Shown: positions 1-11,218, numbered from the stretch's first letter. The stretch: DNA of 64,000 bases from Lithospermum erythrorhizon (GCA_019722365.1 JADFUC010002231.1:124001-188000); one strand, 5' to 3'. Numbers and translations are program-made. The notes: generated by a model not told the origin, from the sequence alone.

Positions 1-236
1 ACGCGAATGTCTCTTCAAAGTCAATACCTTCAATCTGTGTATAACCTTGTGCAACCAATCTAGCTTTGTTTCTGGTAACATTCCCGGACTCATCCATCTT
101 ATTCTTGAAGATCCACTTAGTGCCAATAATATTGCATCCAGAGGGTCTCGGAACAAGTTCCCACACATCGTTCTTATCAAACTGAATGAAGCTCTTTCTC
201 GGCAGCCTCGCGATCCAAAGATTGTGCTTCCAACAA
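1..236 (-). pseudogene. Copia reverse transcriptase, N-terminal fragment
   Basis: On the minus strand this reads VWELVP, GTKWIFKNKMDESGNV, then NKARLVAQGYTQIEGIDFEE, the hallmark start of the Copia RT domain (RVT_2). The last 130 bases are clean. One extra base near 205-210 separates the upstream residues from the FDKNDVWELVP stretch. The catalytic aspartates lie outside the window. It is continuous in order with the integrase remnants at 690-1820 once the simple repeat between them is removed. Confidence 0.88.
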
Positions 237-239
237 ATA

Positions 240-660
240 CAATCCAACCGAACCGAATCTCGAACCGAACTAAAAATAACCAAATTGAGGAACCGATTGA
301 ACCGAACCGATTTCGTTCTAAAAATAAAATGAAAATTTCGGTTCGTTCGATTTTCGAATCATCGTTCGGGAACCGAATCGAACCGATTGAATTTTTTTAA
401 TTAAAAAAATAAAATATTATATATATATATATAACCGAAATAACCGAACCGAACTCTAAAATAACCGAGAACCGAACCGAAAATAACCGAAAATAACCGA
501 AAAAACCGAAAAAAACCGAACCGACCGGAACCGAAAATAACCGAGAACCGAACCGAACCGATCGAACCGACGAAGGAACCGATCGAACCGAACCGTTTCT
601 TGCCTATTCATCCGAACCGACCAGTCGGTTCTTGCTCCAAAAATGCCCAAAACCTAACCG
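240..660. repeat. AACCG-type pentanucleotide repeat with an AT run
   Basis: About 420 bases are dominated by aaccg, ccgaa and aaataaccga units in irregular tandem, with an (AT)n run at 417-432. Short open frames in it are rich in R, F and N/P only because of the repeat. The block lies inside a Copia pol reading path: the residues before it (integrase end, 690-750) and after it (RT start, below 236) belong to one ancestral protein. It therefore expanded in, or was inserted into, the element. Confidence 0.9.
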
Positions 661-689
661 AACCGACCCGACGGAGTTCCCCTAACAAG

Positions 690-1245
690 ACTCATCAAAG
701 CTGAATGCAGTTTTCACGCTCTTTTGGTTCGACTTCAGATGTGAAAACATGTTTCTCCAAGCAACCCCCGCCATTTTTCATACGACCTTTGGTCCTTCCT
801 CCCTAAGTGGTTATTCCTCGATCAAGCTTCACCAATGATATGTTCTCGGGCAGGCGATTCTTTTCACTCGGCAAATGTTCAATTTCCTTCTCCAATTCCG
901 GCATATTCTTCATCCTCTTCATTATCTTGACTGCGAAAGCGACCGATGAGCTCACAATTGGGGGTGTCTTCTTCATCTATCGACACGACGCTCGATCCAC
1001 TACTCACATTTATGTATTCCATAACCATATGAGTTCGCTTGTTTAAACTCTCAAAGCACGGCTATTCCCGAGTATCCTAGGTACATTCCTCTCATCACTT
1101 CGAACATCAAATTTCTGCCGGTTCTCTACTTCCGGCTGCATATAACACGACTTCCAAACACACGAAAGAGGTACATTCCTGGCTTCCTTCCGCTACGCTC
1201 ATGTGATGTCGACGAAAGACTGGCCGAGCCAGAACCCGATCAGGA
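690..1245 (-). pseudogene. Copia integrase C-terminal region and linker
   Basis: Minus-strand frames recover in order MYLGYSG (1060-1080), an ordinary Copia RVYNKRTHMV-type stretch ending near 1020, an acidic linker (ELEKEIEHLP near 870-900), and EVEPKSVKTA near 700-740. This is the usual path from the end of the integrase core through the variable linker to RT. Several frameshifts interrupt it. It joins upstream to the integrase core at 1260-1556. Confidence 0.75.
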
Positions 1246-1259
1246 TGTGACATGCCGTG

Positions 1260-1820
1260 TTAATGCCTCCGCCTTCCTAATTTTACGGGTAGATCCTTAG
1301 CACGCAGTATAATGCACTGGCCATTTCTTGGAGTGTTCTCGTTTCCTTTCCACGATTCCATTCGCTGCGAAATGATAGCGCGGAGTATCTCGTGTTCGAT
1401 TCCCACTTCACCACAAAATTTTTGGAACTTGTTATTCTCGATTCTCACTACGATCAAGCCAATAACCAAGATGTTGGCTTCTTTCTCTCTCTCTGGATTT
1501 GTATCGCCAAGCCCTAAACACATCAAAGGTTTTTGCATTTTCTTTGAGAAACTCAACCTACGCTAACCTTCGAAAAGTCATCAACACACAAAAACATACT
1601 TTCTCCCATGTACCTATGCTCTCTACTCAGACGGGTCCCATTAAATCCATGTGTAGTAGTTCGTAACCCCTCGTGGTGTCCACTGTCAGAATCGGCTACA
1701 GTAATCTCTAAGCCTGCTTCGCCTATTCGACACTCCCCACAGACATTTTCCTCGACCACCAAATGTGGCAACTGCTGCAGACACCATTTTCTAGAAATAA
1801 GTTGGTCGAATATCAAGCAG
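1260..1820 (-). pseudogene. Copia GAG-pre-integrase and integrase core remnants
   Basis: The minus-strand frame at 1553-1816 contains PHLVVEENVCGECRIG, the Cys-containing end of a GAG-pre-integrase domain, and then YMGESMFLCVDDFSK, the first catalytic strand of the integrase core (DDF). The next frame (1260-1556) gives NNKFQKFCGEVGIEHEI and AKDLPVKL, the core and its C-terminal edge. The PQQNG-type segment between them is scrambled. Only one acidic catalytic residue is in a readable context, so the enzyme is dead. Confidence 0.85.
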
Positions 1821-2298
1821 AAGTCATGCTAAGCCCAAGTCGCTTGTACCATAGCTTTACATCCTCTCGAGTCGGCTAACCAAGGCCCTACGACACGGTG
1901 TCCATATGATAAAGAAGCTATCTGGTGGATCTAATTTCTCGCATAACGAGGTTGTTGTTTTGGTCGCTACATTACATGTATTTTTGTCAGCAACCTTTAA
2001 AGCATCACACAGAGTTGGCTAACGCTAATAAGATTTGCAAATGTAGCCCTTCCACCAACGTAACTTCTTCTCGAGATTAGGTAATCCTTCAACATTCACA
2101 AGACCTTCGATAACTCGCTTTTCCTCCTCCAAAAGTGACAAAATCGCTTTAACGCCCTTGACGCCGGGTAAGATTAGCTCTATTCTGCCATATGTCCGAA
2201 CAACCACCGCCAAAGTACTATCCAGCCCATACTGCGGGCTTTAAGAGAAGTAAAACCACATTGCTTATCACGTAACCCTTCTTTTTACCCATCGTGAC

Positions 2299-3860
2299 TC
2301 AAGCGGAGAATATCGGCTTCGCCCTTTTCCCATAAATTTTGTAACAAGAGGCTATATGTCCTTTCTTTCCGCAAAGAATGGCATCTCCAAGAGTGCTTTC
2401 TTTGATTACTCGATTTACCGAAGTTCCGCAGTTTAAGAACATCCTTCCTCCATGAGGTCGTATGGTTTCATGGTCAGATCCTATTCCCGAATTGTCACAC
2501 ATCTTTTTCTTTATATAGAATTTCATCCAATATCAGCGCCGAATTCATCATGTTTATTCCTTTTGTCATTCTTTCTACTTGTTTTCCGTAACGCGTATTT
2601 CCAATTTTTGTTCTTCAATGTTTCTTCTAATTCTTTTGTTCGCTTTTCTTCAAAGATGCTTCTTTCAATTTCGCCAGAGGCGTATGCCTTTGTTAATGTG
2701 GACCATTTTTCAAACAAGAACGATAGCTGGGCCATCAACTTCTTCAAGAAGTTCTTCCTCTTTCTTCACTCATTGCCGTGGTCATGTACCATTAACCCTC
2801 GGATCGATCAAGCTTCGATCCTCATGAAATGTAAAGGCTACAAAATTATTAACCCTATCAAGGCTTTCTTCTTCTTCACCGGTCTCTTCTTATCCGACAA
2901 AGTGGTATAGTAACTTTTGACCGCTTCTTCACGTAGTTTGACATTCAACTCGATGTGACCAAAGCCTCGCACTCCCTACATCAGATCCCTTGATGGATTA
3001 TTATTCGCCTCCACCATTACCTCGATCCTCCGACTTTGCCTCTCCACTGGCCATTCCGTCGGGTCAAACGCCTCGTGTGTTTCCTCCGAAGAAAGATTGC
3101 TAAACCTTTTTAGAGTTTTCATGGAAATTTTTGCCGCAAGAGATTTATAGTTTCAAATTGCACCTTCTTCCTCGCATTCTCGTATTTGATGTCTTCAAAG
3201 CTATTCTTCCTGATTTATCTGGCCGTCTCCAGAAATATTTCAAGGTTATAAGATTTCCCCATCACCATCGAAATCATAGTCGATAGATCCCGAGCCTCTC
3301 TATAGCCGTAACTTTGTGAGCAAATCTTTTAGGAAGAGTTCTTTATTTTCTAACTATTGCTACTCATCTTCTCCAGGAAAAGACTCATTAGCAAGGTCCT
3401 TTATTTTGGAATCAGAGTCGTGATCGCTCGGCCCCTCCCGCATCTTCTATTTTCCCACCAGCGGTTAATCGTCAAGTCTAGACATCCTTACTTTCAAGCA
3501 CTCCATAAAGTACCAGAGGATTTCTCATGCCTCCTTGGCCACAAAGACACGAGCTAATAAGTTTAAACACTTCGACTTACGCACGTACATACATTTGCAC
3601 ATTATTGCTCCCAAGGACAATTCTCGCCTAAGATGGGACCCCGCTGTTTCGATCACCGAACTCCTTCATCATTTGTTTCTCGTGGGGTTCCGTCCACAAG
3701 AAGCAATGCCTTTCCGTGTTCTCAGATTCACCGATCGAAGTTAGCTAAGCAATATCTTAAATTTTCCAAGAGGGTACTGTACTCCATCAGCCGCGGGAGA
3801 TCTGTTTTATCGAGCTTTTCCTCGTTCCCTTCCATTGGTTCACAAAAAGACTTCACTTAT
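2299..3860 (-). pseudogene. Copia gag remnant with damaged zinc knuckle
   Basis: Two minus-strand frames (2299-2526 and 2523-2747) read as a charged gag-like protein. One contains FEKWSTLTKAYASGEIERS and a K-rich stretch, the other LCGKKGHIASCYKIYGKRAK. The latter is a CCHC knuckle with the first cysteine out of frame and one residue missing between H and the last C, so it should not bind zinc normally. From about 2750 to 3860 there is no convincing frame, but the segment lies between gag and the PBS, so it is probably gag N-terminus and leader. Gag identity rests on the knuckle and the position. Confidence 0.6.
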
Positions 3861-3869
3861 ATGTCGAGG

Positions 3870-3885
3870 CCCGCCTGATACCAAT
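3870..3885 (-). other. primer-binding site (initiator Met tRNA type)
   Basis: The minus strand reads ATTGGTATCAGGCGGG here. It matches the common plant Copia PBS beginning TGGTATCAG, complementary to the 3' end of initiator methionine tRNA. It directly abuts the LTR terminus CA (TG on the plus strand at 3886-3887), which fixes the orientation of the element. Confidence 0.75.
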
Positions 3886-4733
3886 TGAAAGTGTGAACTA
3901 ACCTCGAAATTGCAAATATTAATCCAACAGCTTAAAACAAAGAACGACTTTCAATATTAGTGATAAACCAAAACAACGACACATGAAATGGTAACTCCGC
4001 TCAGCCTAAAGAAGACTTACGCCCTGGGGGCAACAAGCCCAAGTGAAAAGCTTTCCACTATAAAGATGAAGTTATTACAAGAGGCATTTACACCGATGCC
4101 TCCACATCAATCGACGCTCTAACTAACCTTCACTTTACAGTGAAATAGATCCACCTATTCTCACCACTATCAACACCCACCGATCACAATACAACGAGAA
4201 ATGAATACTCTAAGAAGGTTAGCATATTGGGTGCTATAGCAAACTGCATAACAAAGAGAAGCGCAGAGTAAACTCCCAACCACACATTCACTCACCGAAT
4301 TGACACTCAATAAATCGCCATGAATACGATATCAACTTTGTAGCAAAACATTTTTCGGCATCCACATCTTCAAGAAGGCCGGCCCATTTATAGAGTCAAG
4401 CATAGGTTTTGGTCTTGATTTTCGGAAGCATCTTCTAAGGAATCACGCCCATAATGCAAAAAGACCCATTTCAAAACTTGATTCACTATTCATAACTCGA
4501 GTCATACCAACTCCAAAACTTGCCATTCGCGAATCAGAATAAACAAAATAATTACTATACTCAGGTTCCCACGAAACTATTATCAAGTGCCCAAACCTAG
4601 TGGCGCAAAGAAACAAACTTCAGATCGCTTTAACACTTCAGCACTCTGCTGAACATCGTCTACGCGGGATACGTAAGCCACAGCTCAACGACCGAACAAG
4701 AAAAAAACTTCTCAAATTAACCACACACTAACA
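3886..4733 (-). mobile_element. 5' LTR of the Copia element
   Basis: It starts on the plus strand with TG at 3886, next to the PBS, and is bounded by a possible ACA end at 4731-4733, where repeat A begins. This would give an 848-bp LTR with TG...CA ends on the minus strand. No second copy of this LTR is in the window, so the outer end is inferred only from the terminal dinucleotide and the start of repeat A. Confidence 0.5.
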
Positions 4734-4735
4734 AT

Positions 4736-6675
4736 CAGAAAAATTAAGCCTGAAGGTACACTACAATAAACTCAATTATCAACGAAGCATACGTAGCACT
4801 ATCTCTAAAATTTTCATTCATCAACTCAAGCTGCAACATGTCCCGATATAGTTTATTACCGGATCCGGTGTTTCTTAATTCGTGCATAAAGCGCCTCAAG
4901 CATACGAAATATTAAGGCGCAAGCCATTCAACCAATAAAGCCTGTTTTAAGATAATCAAGACAATGTAATCTCGACTACAAACGACAAAAAGAAAAAGCA
5001 TGCAAATCATCTAAATAAAAGCTTAAAAAAGACATAGTTTCGAACGCAAAAAAGTAATCAAATCTCCTAATTAAAATGAGATATAGGTAGAGCTAAGCGT
5101 CAAACAACATAAAAAATTAAACTTCTTTTAATTCATATAATTAAATCAACAAACGTAAGCAAACATCAATAAGGTAACCATTCACAAAAGTAGTGTATTT
5201 AATTGGTATAATTAAAATCAACAAAGACAAAAAAAAGGGTTTACCTAGAATTAGAATCGTTGTAACATCCGCAACTCGGTACAGTTAAGTTTTAGTCATG
5301 GCAAATAAGAGAGCGTAGTGCTGCGACGGACGCATTTGAGGAAAGATGAACAATATATCATTCACCCAATTAGAAGCATTTACTCATAAATGTTTTACCA
5401 AATACCAGAAGAAAAGCAAACCTATATGTTATATATCCCGAAATTCAAATTAAACACACACTATTTGATAGCTCAATTGAACTTATGTAAAAAGAGATAT
5501 TTAACACTACGGACTACGCAAGCAATATTGTCACCAATTAAATGAACATGGTTATTTTTAAAATTTTAAAAATATACATCAAATGGAGAATCGCCTTTGG
5601 CTAAACATCGTTAATCTCTATAAACTCCAAACTCAACCACAAGAATATTAAAATTGAAATTAAAAAGAAAGATAACTCAATTAAATCTAAACAAAGAAAT
5701 AATGTTAGCATCCTAATAAAGACCAACATTATTCAGGTCTACCTATAGCACATTCATTATAAAGCATCGATAAATTTATTTAAAGAAGATACTCAAAGGC
5801 ATCCTTCCCGTCCCGCTTGTCAAGTGAGACTCGGTCAGCATTTGCCCCCGTGCTTCCGCCACGGAGGCGGCAGCCGCTCTCCCTCACTCTACGCTTCCTA
5901 AGACATCTACGAGATCGCCGCCTCAATAATTTATTTCAATCGCCAGGAAAAAAAAAATAAGAAAATCATTTGTATCTGAGAATTGATTTTTTGCCGATGG
6001 AAGGATTTGACTTGCATTGGAGAATTCAACTATGAATGGTCAGCTTCCCATTCCGTGAAAGCAAACAACCCAAATTTCCGCCTCCGACCATCGACTTTCC
6101 TTGCTTCGGGCAAGTTGACAAGAAATCTACCTAATCAAATTCAACCTAATAAAACAATCCAAATTTGATGCATAATCACAATTAATGCAAGAAAAAAAAC
6201 TTAAATAAAAAAAATATCATTATTACCTTTTTAAGAATTATTAAATCGGGAAACTCAAAAAGCTTCGATACTTGAATGTGTATGTCTATCTGACTTAACG
6301 GGAGTTAATGGAGTCCCATTTTCTTTTCAAGAAAGTTATTCATGTCCTTCTGAAGCCTGTTCTAATAATCAACTTAAAAGTGAAAGATAACCAATGGTGG
6401 CTGAAGACTGAGGTCAAGTCGCTTACCACCACAGCAAAGCTTACCTAGCAACAAGGCTTCCTTCTATATATATTAAATATGCCAGTACCATTTACGAAAG
6501 CTGATACAAGATGGTCTGCTTTAAGTAAATAACAAACCGCCTTATTCCCTAAACTAATTCTAGTTACACCAAGCCTCCAGCGGTACAACGGCATTTAATT
6601 CATCGTCCTTGTTCTTTTTCAACCTCCTCCATTCTCCTCAAGCTCGCTTGTAATATTTACAAACGCGGTAAATAC
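4736..6675. repeat. dispersed repeat A, copy 1
   Basis: This stretch aligns along nearly its whole length, same orientation, with 20876-22535. Long identical tracts include the one around 5030-5100 (copy 2 near 21175-21260) and the one at 5990-6070 (copy 2 near 21855-21930). It holds no convincing protein. On the minus strand several tracts end in AG followed by GTAA (for example near 5243 and 6440), like splice donors, so a captured or duplicated host-gene segment is possible. Compared with copy 2 it has about 290 extra bases at 5665-5965, including a GC-rich stretch near 5810-5900. The family is not recognised. Confidence 0.75.
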
Positions 6676-6689
6676 ACCTTCATGTTGTG

Positions 6690-7260
6690 ATTTTAAGGTC
6701 TATTTCAATCACCAAATCTAATCAAACAATAATAACATAAATAAATGTCGAAAGTAATCACACACGATTTTATACAGTTCCCTTCAACGCAGATACGCAT
6801 CATTACGCCGCATAAATCCACTAAAACCAAATTCGGAAGATTGTTACAATCATCTATCAAGCTAAACCCTCAATTGAGTAATACTTTATAACACATTATT
6901 CTCAATAACAAAGTCTTACAATATTATTGATGATGATCCAATAATATTCTCTCAAGAATTGTTTAGAATGATCATTTTTGTGATACAAAAACTCACTGCA
7001 TGCTTCACTCTACATATAGAAAAAAGTTATAACCTAATCCAGAACCTTCTACTGCCTCAAACGAGCTGAAAACCGCCTAAAAAATATCAATTCTAATACG
7101 CCCGGCCTGGATTGCCTCTTCCAAAGAATCGACCAAGAGCCGGGCTTTCCAAGAATAACCGAAAAATTGCCTAATCGGCGGTCAGAATCGGCCCTCAGAA
7201 AGTCGGGGCCGATTGGCTTCCACAAAGAATAAATTCGAAAATAGCCCTTCAACTCAACAC
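6690..7260. other. unassigned non-coding segment
   Basis: No gene is visible. The first half (6700-7000) has the composition of a Copia LTR or leader, but there is no second copy and no PBS beside it. The short ORFs at 7049-7252 are not conserved-looking. Confidence 0.4.
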
Positions 7261-7263
7261 TTC

Positions 7264-7340
7264 AACCTACTTTTTGAAGAAGAAAGAGAAGAAGAAGAAA
7301 AAGAAGAAGAAGAAAGAGAAGAAATGAAGAAGAAAGTGTT
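7264..7340. repeat. GAA-type purine repeat
   Basis: A plus-strand run of gaa/gaaga/aag units with a few interruptions. The Glu/Lys-rich open frame across it is a by-product of the repeat. Confidence 0.85.
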
Positions 7341-7399
7341 TGGGGGCAATTTTATCTTTTTAAAAGGAATAGTGCTATTTAGGCAAATAAAATTAAATA

Positions 7400-8320
7400 G
7401 ATGCTAAAAATTAAATAATTAGTCAAACTAGTGTTAGTTTTCCAATTTTCTCTTAGATGTATTTACACATTTCTCGAGAAATTGAAGTTGACATTTGTTG
7501 GACTCGTATAAGTCATTCTGTGCATTCCTTTAAATAATTTATTTACTTGTAAGTTGTAATTGTAACTAATTCAGGAGATAAAACACACTTCATAAGTCCA
7601 AGAAGATACCATCGTAAATAATTCCTAAAATCAATTGGTGTTGAACTATCTAACGGTCATGCTCACACACCAAAACGAAAGTTTAGTCGGGTGTGTAATG
7701 ATGTGCTGAATAACGTGTTGAATCGAAGTGAATGAAAGAAGTGTTTTAATTTATTCAACATATTGAATATGAAACAAAGGGTCCATTACATTATATAAAA
7801 AATAATGAAATGAAAATAATTGGATATAAAGAATTGTATGGTTTATATTAGAAGTTGAAAGAGAGAGAAAATTGTTTTTACAAAACCATTGCAAATTACA
7901 AGGGTTTAATTGGTGGTGAAGTATTTGGTGATAGATGAATAAGATAATGTGAAGTATTGGGAAGTGAAAATTGTATGTTTAAATTAAAATCATCGTATAA
8001 ATTAGGCGAGTAGCCTTGATTTATGTAAAGTAGCAGCTTTTTTTTCAATACCGACATTCATATGCGAACTTGATTATTATAATCTAATTTCTTAACACAA
8101 AAATAAAATAATTAATATGAGTCTTCTAAAAAGTAAAAGAGCAATAACAAATAAAAATCGATTTATATAAAAAATTAAAATAACAATTAATTTTGAAAAA
8201 TTAATGAGCTCATTCTAGAAATTAGAAATATATATTGAAAATCTATCTTGAATGTTACGGAGTACTACAATTAAACAATTAGATTTCATGACAACTGACA
8301 AGTGGCGATTTTCCACACCC
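7400..8320. other. AT-rich upstream region of the cystatin gene
   Basis: Non-coding and strongly AT-rich. A TACGGAGT octamer lies near 8258. I see no ORF with family features. Confidence 0.6.
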
Positions 8321-8326
8321 TATTGT

Positions 8327-8348
8327 CCAATGATACTCAGTATATATA
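8327..8348 (+). promoter_or_regulatory. CCAAT and TATA box of the cystatin gene
   Basis: CCAAT at 8327-8331 is followed by TATATATA at 8341-8348, 79 bases before the ATG. Together they make a typical plant core promoter with a predicted leader of about 50 bases. Confidence 0.65.
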
Positions 8349-8426
8349 CCCCAACCCATATTTCATAAAATTTCATTCTTTGTACTGTAAATATTTTCAC
8401 TCACCCCACCCCTAAAAAAAAAACCA

Positions 8427-8803
8427 ATGTCTACTCTCAACTCACCCCCTCTTCTCCTCCTCCTCCTCACCATCCTCATCTCTTCCATCTCCTCCTCCGC
8501 CGCCGCCTCACTAGGTGGCCGGAAACTCGTAGGAGGATTCGAACCAATCAAGAACCCAAAGGACAAATACATTATCGAAATTGGACAATTCGCCATTGAT
8601 GAACACAACAAGCAAGCCAAAACAAACTTGGTTTTCGAAACCGTCGTAAAAGGAGAACAACAAGTGGTTGCAGGAATGAATTACAGGCTTTACATCTCCG
8701 CTAAAGATGGGGAAACATCAAACCAAAGATCGTCAAGTATACGATGCTCATTGGAGAGAAAACTAGGAAGCTTACTTCGTTTAAGAAAGTTATTCAAGTA
8801 TGA
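8427..8803 (+). pseudogene. phytocystatin (cysteine protease inhibitor), frameshifted C-terminus
   Basis: Plant cystatins are secreted or vacuolar inhibitors of papain-like proteases. The open frame gives a signal peptide (about residues 7-27, Leu-rich and then Ser/Ala-rich), the N-terminal GG contact (36-37), the plant helix signature as IGQFAIDEHN (52-61, usually LARFAV..HN) and the QVVAG loop (79-83) that enters the protease cleft. After KDG near residue 94 the frame is lost. The expected C-terminal block continues in frame +1 (YDAHW, 8740-8754) and then in frame +2 (KTRKLTSFKKVIQV, stop at 8801-8803), so two shifts separate coding blocks that otherwise look selected. As written, a 133-residue product with a foreign tail would be made (stop at 8826-8828), lacking the second-loop Trp. 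Either it is a recent pseudogene or the shifts are sequence errors. Promoter and polyA signal are in place. Confidence 0.85.
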
Positions 8804-8860
8804 GGGAAATGAAAAATATATGTATTAGTATGTTTGATGAATGACGAGTGATTTATTATC

Positions 8861-8866
8861 AATAAA
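8861..8866 (+). terminator. polyadenylation signal of the cystatin gene
   Basis: AATAAA lies 58 bases after the expected cystatin stop at 8803, in a T-rich 3' region. Spacing is typical for a plant near-upstream element. Confidence 0.55.
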
Positions 8867-8889
8867 AGTTATGGATTCGGTTATGTTTT

Positions 8890-9857
8890 GTAGTAAATTA
8901 ATGGTTGAATTGAAATATCAAGATGGTAGTTTTGTTGACAACTTGACATTCCTTTTCGTTTGGTAATTCATTACTAATCATTTAAAGGTACTTTGAAAGA
9001 TGTTTCCTTCTTATATTTTAAATTAATTCAATGCTGAATTTCAGATCAATACTTTAATCACAAATAAATTTTTATTCACTAACCCAAAAAATATAAAATT
9101 AATATTATTGAATTCGTTTTTTAAAATATTTTCATAATATTATTTTATTATAATTTTTCACTAATACATATAAGAAGTAATTAATGATTAAAGTCGTGTC
9201 TCAAAATGAAAATCTATTAATTTAAATGGAAAATAAAATATATGCTGCGGATAATAGAAAATTTAACGACACTATGTTATTTAATTCGCCACACAACTTT
9301 TTAGTTCAGCCAAAATTAGATATTATTAATAAGAAAATAAAATGAATAACATAATATTTTATAAAATATTAAAATATTTAAGATCAAAGCTGGGACATGA
9401 CCGGTCAATTTCAAAGAGCTCAAAAGTCATTCTAAAAAAAGTAGAGCAGAGAATCATGATCTAGGAATAAAAATATGGATTTCTATTATTACTAGAAGTT
9501 ATCTTATCAAATTTCAAATTTATATGTTACTATTTTTGTAAGAACTTTTTTTCTAATAAAGTGAGTTATATATGTTTGGGAAAAATATATATTTAAGATT
9601 AATGTTTAAAAAGTCAACATATTAAAGATATATTTTAAGGATTCTGATTGGCTTTTTTGTAAAGCACAACCAACAAAATAAAGCTTCCATTTAAAGTCAA
9701 GAAATATGCAACAACTCACATTTCTCATTGTTTTAATTTTTTATTATAAAATGACAAAAAATGAGAAAAGTTAACCTTAAGAAAATGTCACATGCAAAAC
9801 ATGAAAATGTATGGCCCATATCAAATTGATGATCTTTTCAAAACATATACAGTATAT
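8890..9857. other. AT-rich spacer
   Basis: No ORF over 60 residues and no repeat relationship that I can see. Confidence 0.6.
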
Positions 9858-10112
9858 TACTTCTTCCATTTTTTTATAGTTTAAGTACTTTATACATAAA
9901 TTAAGGAAAGAAAAAATAGTTAAAAAGTGCATTAAAAATGTAAAATGACAATCAATTAAAATAATATCATTGATTGGTTATTTATTTCAAGAGAAAAAAT
10001 AGTTAAAAAATATATTAAAAATATAAAAATGCTATTTATTATGTTAAAACGATAACTATAAAAAATAATGTTTTTAACTAAAACGAATATTATAAAAAAA
10101 GGGAAAAAAGTA
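9858..10112. mobile_element. Stowaway-like MITE, copy 1
   Basis: Terminal inverted repeats start tacttcttccattttttta on the left; the right end, read in reverse complement, starts tacttttttccctttttt. TA is present at both ends, as expected for Tc1/mariner-type target duplications. The interior is AT-rich and non-coding and shares a tract (agttaaaaaatatatt) with the MITE at 50169-50415. Confidence 0.65.
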
Positions 10113-10746
10113 TCAAACAAAGCCCAAAGGAAAGCATGTACACGAGCGATGTCTTTTGTCCTATTGTTACAATATTGGTTATTTTATGTGTCGAATTAAG
10201 ATATGATGGTACTCCGTATTATTTTCAATACGACATTAATTATGGTTTGAAAAATGATTGCACGTGAACATATTTCATCTGAGGACATGCTTTAATTTAT
10301 TGAATTTCAAAATATAATTATCCAATTGAAATAATTAATTAATTCGATTTGGGGATGTACTCCGTATCAAATAAACTTATAAATCAACCTCTTTTCAAAT
10401 TTTCCTTGGTCAACGACTGTGTAATAATGACCATCTTTTTCGTCTTCCCACTTCCTCTCTTTTTCTTCTTCCCCAATCAACAATAAATTCCAATTCCTCC
10501 AATCTCAATCAATCGAAGTCTCAAATACATTAAATAGTTTGGACAAGAATATGGTGTTATTCTTATCCCTTTATTGTTTTTTCTCTATTTTTAATACGGA
10601 GTAATATAAAATGTTAAATATTATTGTTTTTTCTAGATTAATATTTGTTCTTCGATATCTTTTTTCAATTGACGGTTATTTTACAAATACAATTTATTCA
10701 TCCGCAAAGATATATACTTCAAGATGAAGATGTATATCATCAAGTA

Positions 10747-10809
10747 TGTAACAGTCCGAACCTAAAACCGTTACGCCTTCCATGACGGCTTAAGGTTCGG
10801 GCTGTTACA
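10747..10809. mobile_element. 63-bp palindromic element with TG...CA ends and 5-bp target duplication
   Basis: The left arm (10747-10775) begins tgtaacagtccgaacct and the right arm (10781-10809), in reverse complement, begins tgtaacagcccgaacct. The arms pair over about 29 bases with a few mismatches around a 5-base loop. The element is flanked on both sides by AAGTA (10742-10746 and 10810-10814). TG...CA ends plus a 5-bp duplication are the signature of LTR-element integrase, and TGTAACA resembles chromovirus LTR starts, but the size is far too small for an LTR. It may be a foldback remnant or a very small MITE. Confidence 0.65.
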
Positions 10810-11218
10810 AAGTACATTTGAGGCTCGGAGGCAGGCACATTGTTTGGTTTAGTAGCTAAGGGATACTTTGTATTTAATTTGTAATTTTGTACTGTAATTT
10901 TCTTTTGGTAGATATCGATATGTGATTCTATCATATTTTCATTTGATTTATTTTCTTTTTTGAAGAAGTACTGTGATCATTTGATGTAAAAGTATGTTTT
11001 ATTCAATTATATTTATAATAATTCTACAGTTTATAAATATATTATTATCGTCTCAATTCAATAAAAGAACAAAAAAGCAATGTGTAATGACTATGGTCAA
11101 CAATAACGTCTCATTTGTCCAATATAATGGAAGTGTCAATTTGAGAAATATATCACAACGGTATTAATAAACGTAAATTTTTTACACCCTTCCAATACCC
11201 CCCACCCAACCCTTAAAA

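Larger units (their letters stand above)
1..4733 (-). mobile_element. Copia LTR retrotransposon, 5' part, degraded
   Basis: Read on the minus strand, the pieces lie in the normal Copia order: LTR (3886-4733), primer-binding site, gag with a zinc-knuckle remnant, GAG-pre-integrase, integrase, then the start of reverse transcriptase, which runs off the window at base 1. RNase H and the 3' LTR would lie before the window. Frame changes occur every 50-150 bases, so no polyprotein can be made. An AACCG simple-repeat block (240-660) sits between the integrase C-terminal region and RT. The lineage looks SIRE/Oryco-like from the integrase wording, which is inference only. The LTR end at 4733 is tentative. 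Confidence 0.8.

Noticed and set aside
456..650. Minus-strand ORF of Arg/Phe repeats
   Set aside because: A by-product of the AACCG repeat.
7213..7407. Plus-strand ORF rich in Glu and Lys
   Set aside because: It is the translation of the GAA simple repeat, with no start context or homologous feature.
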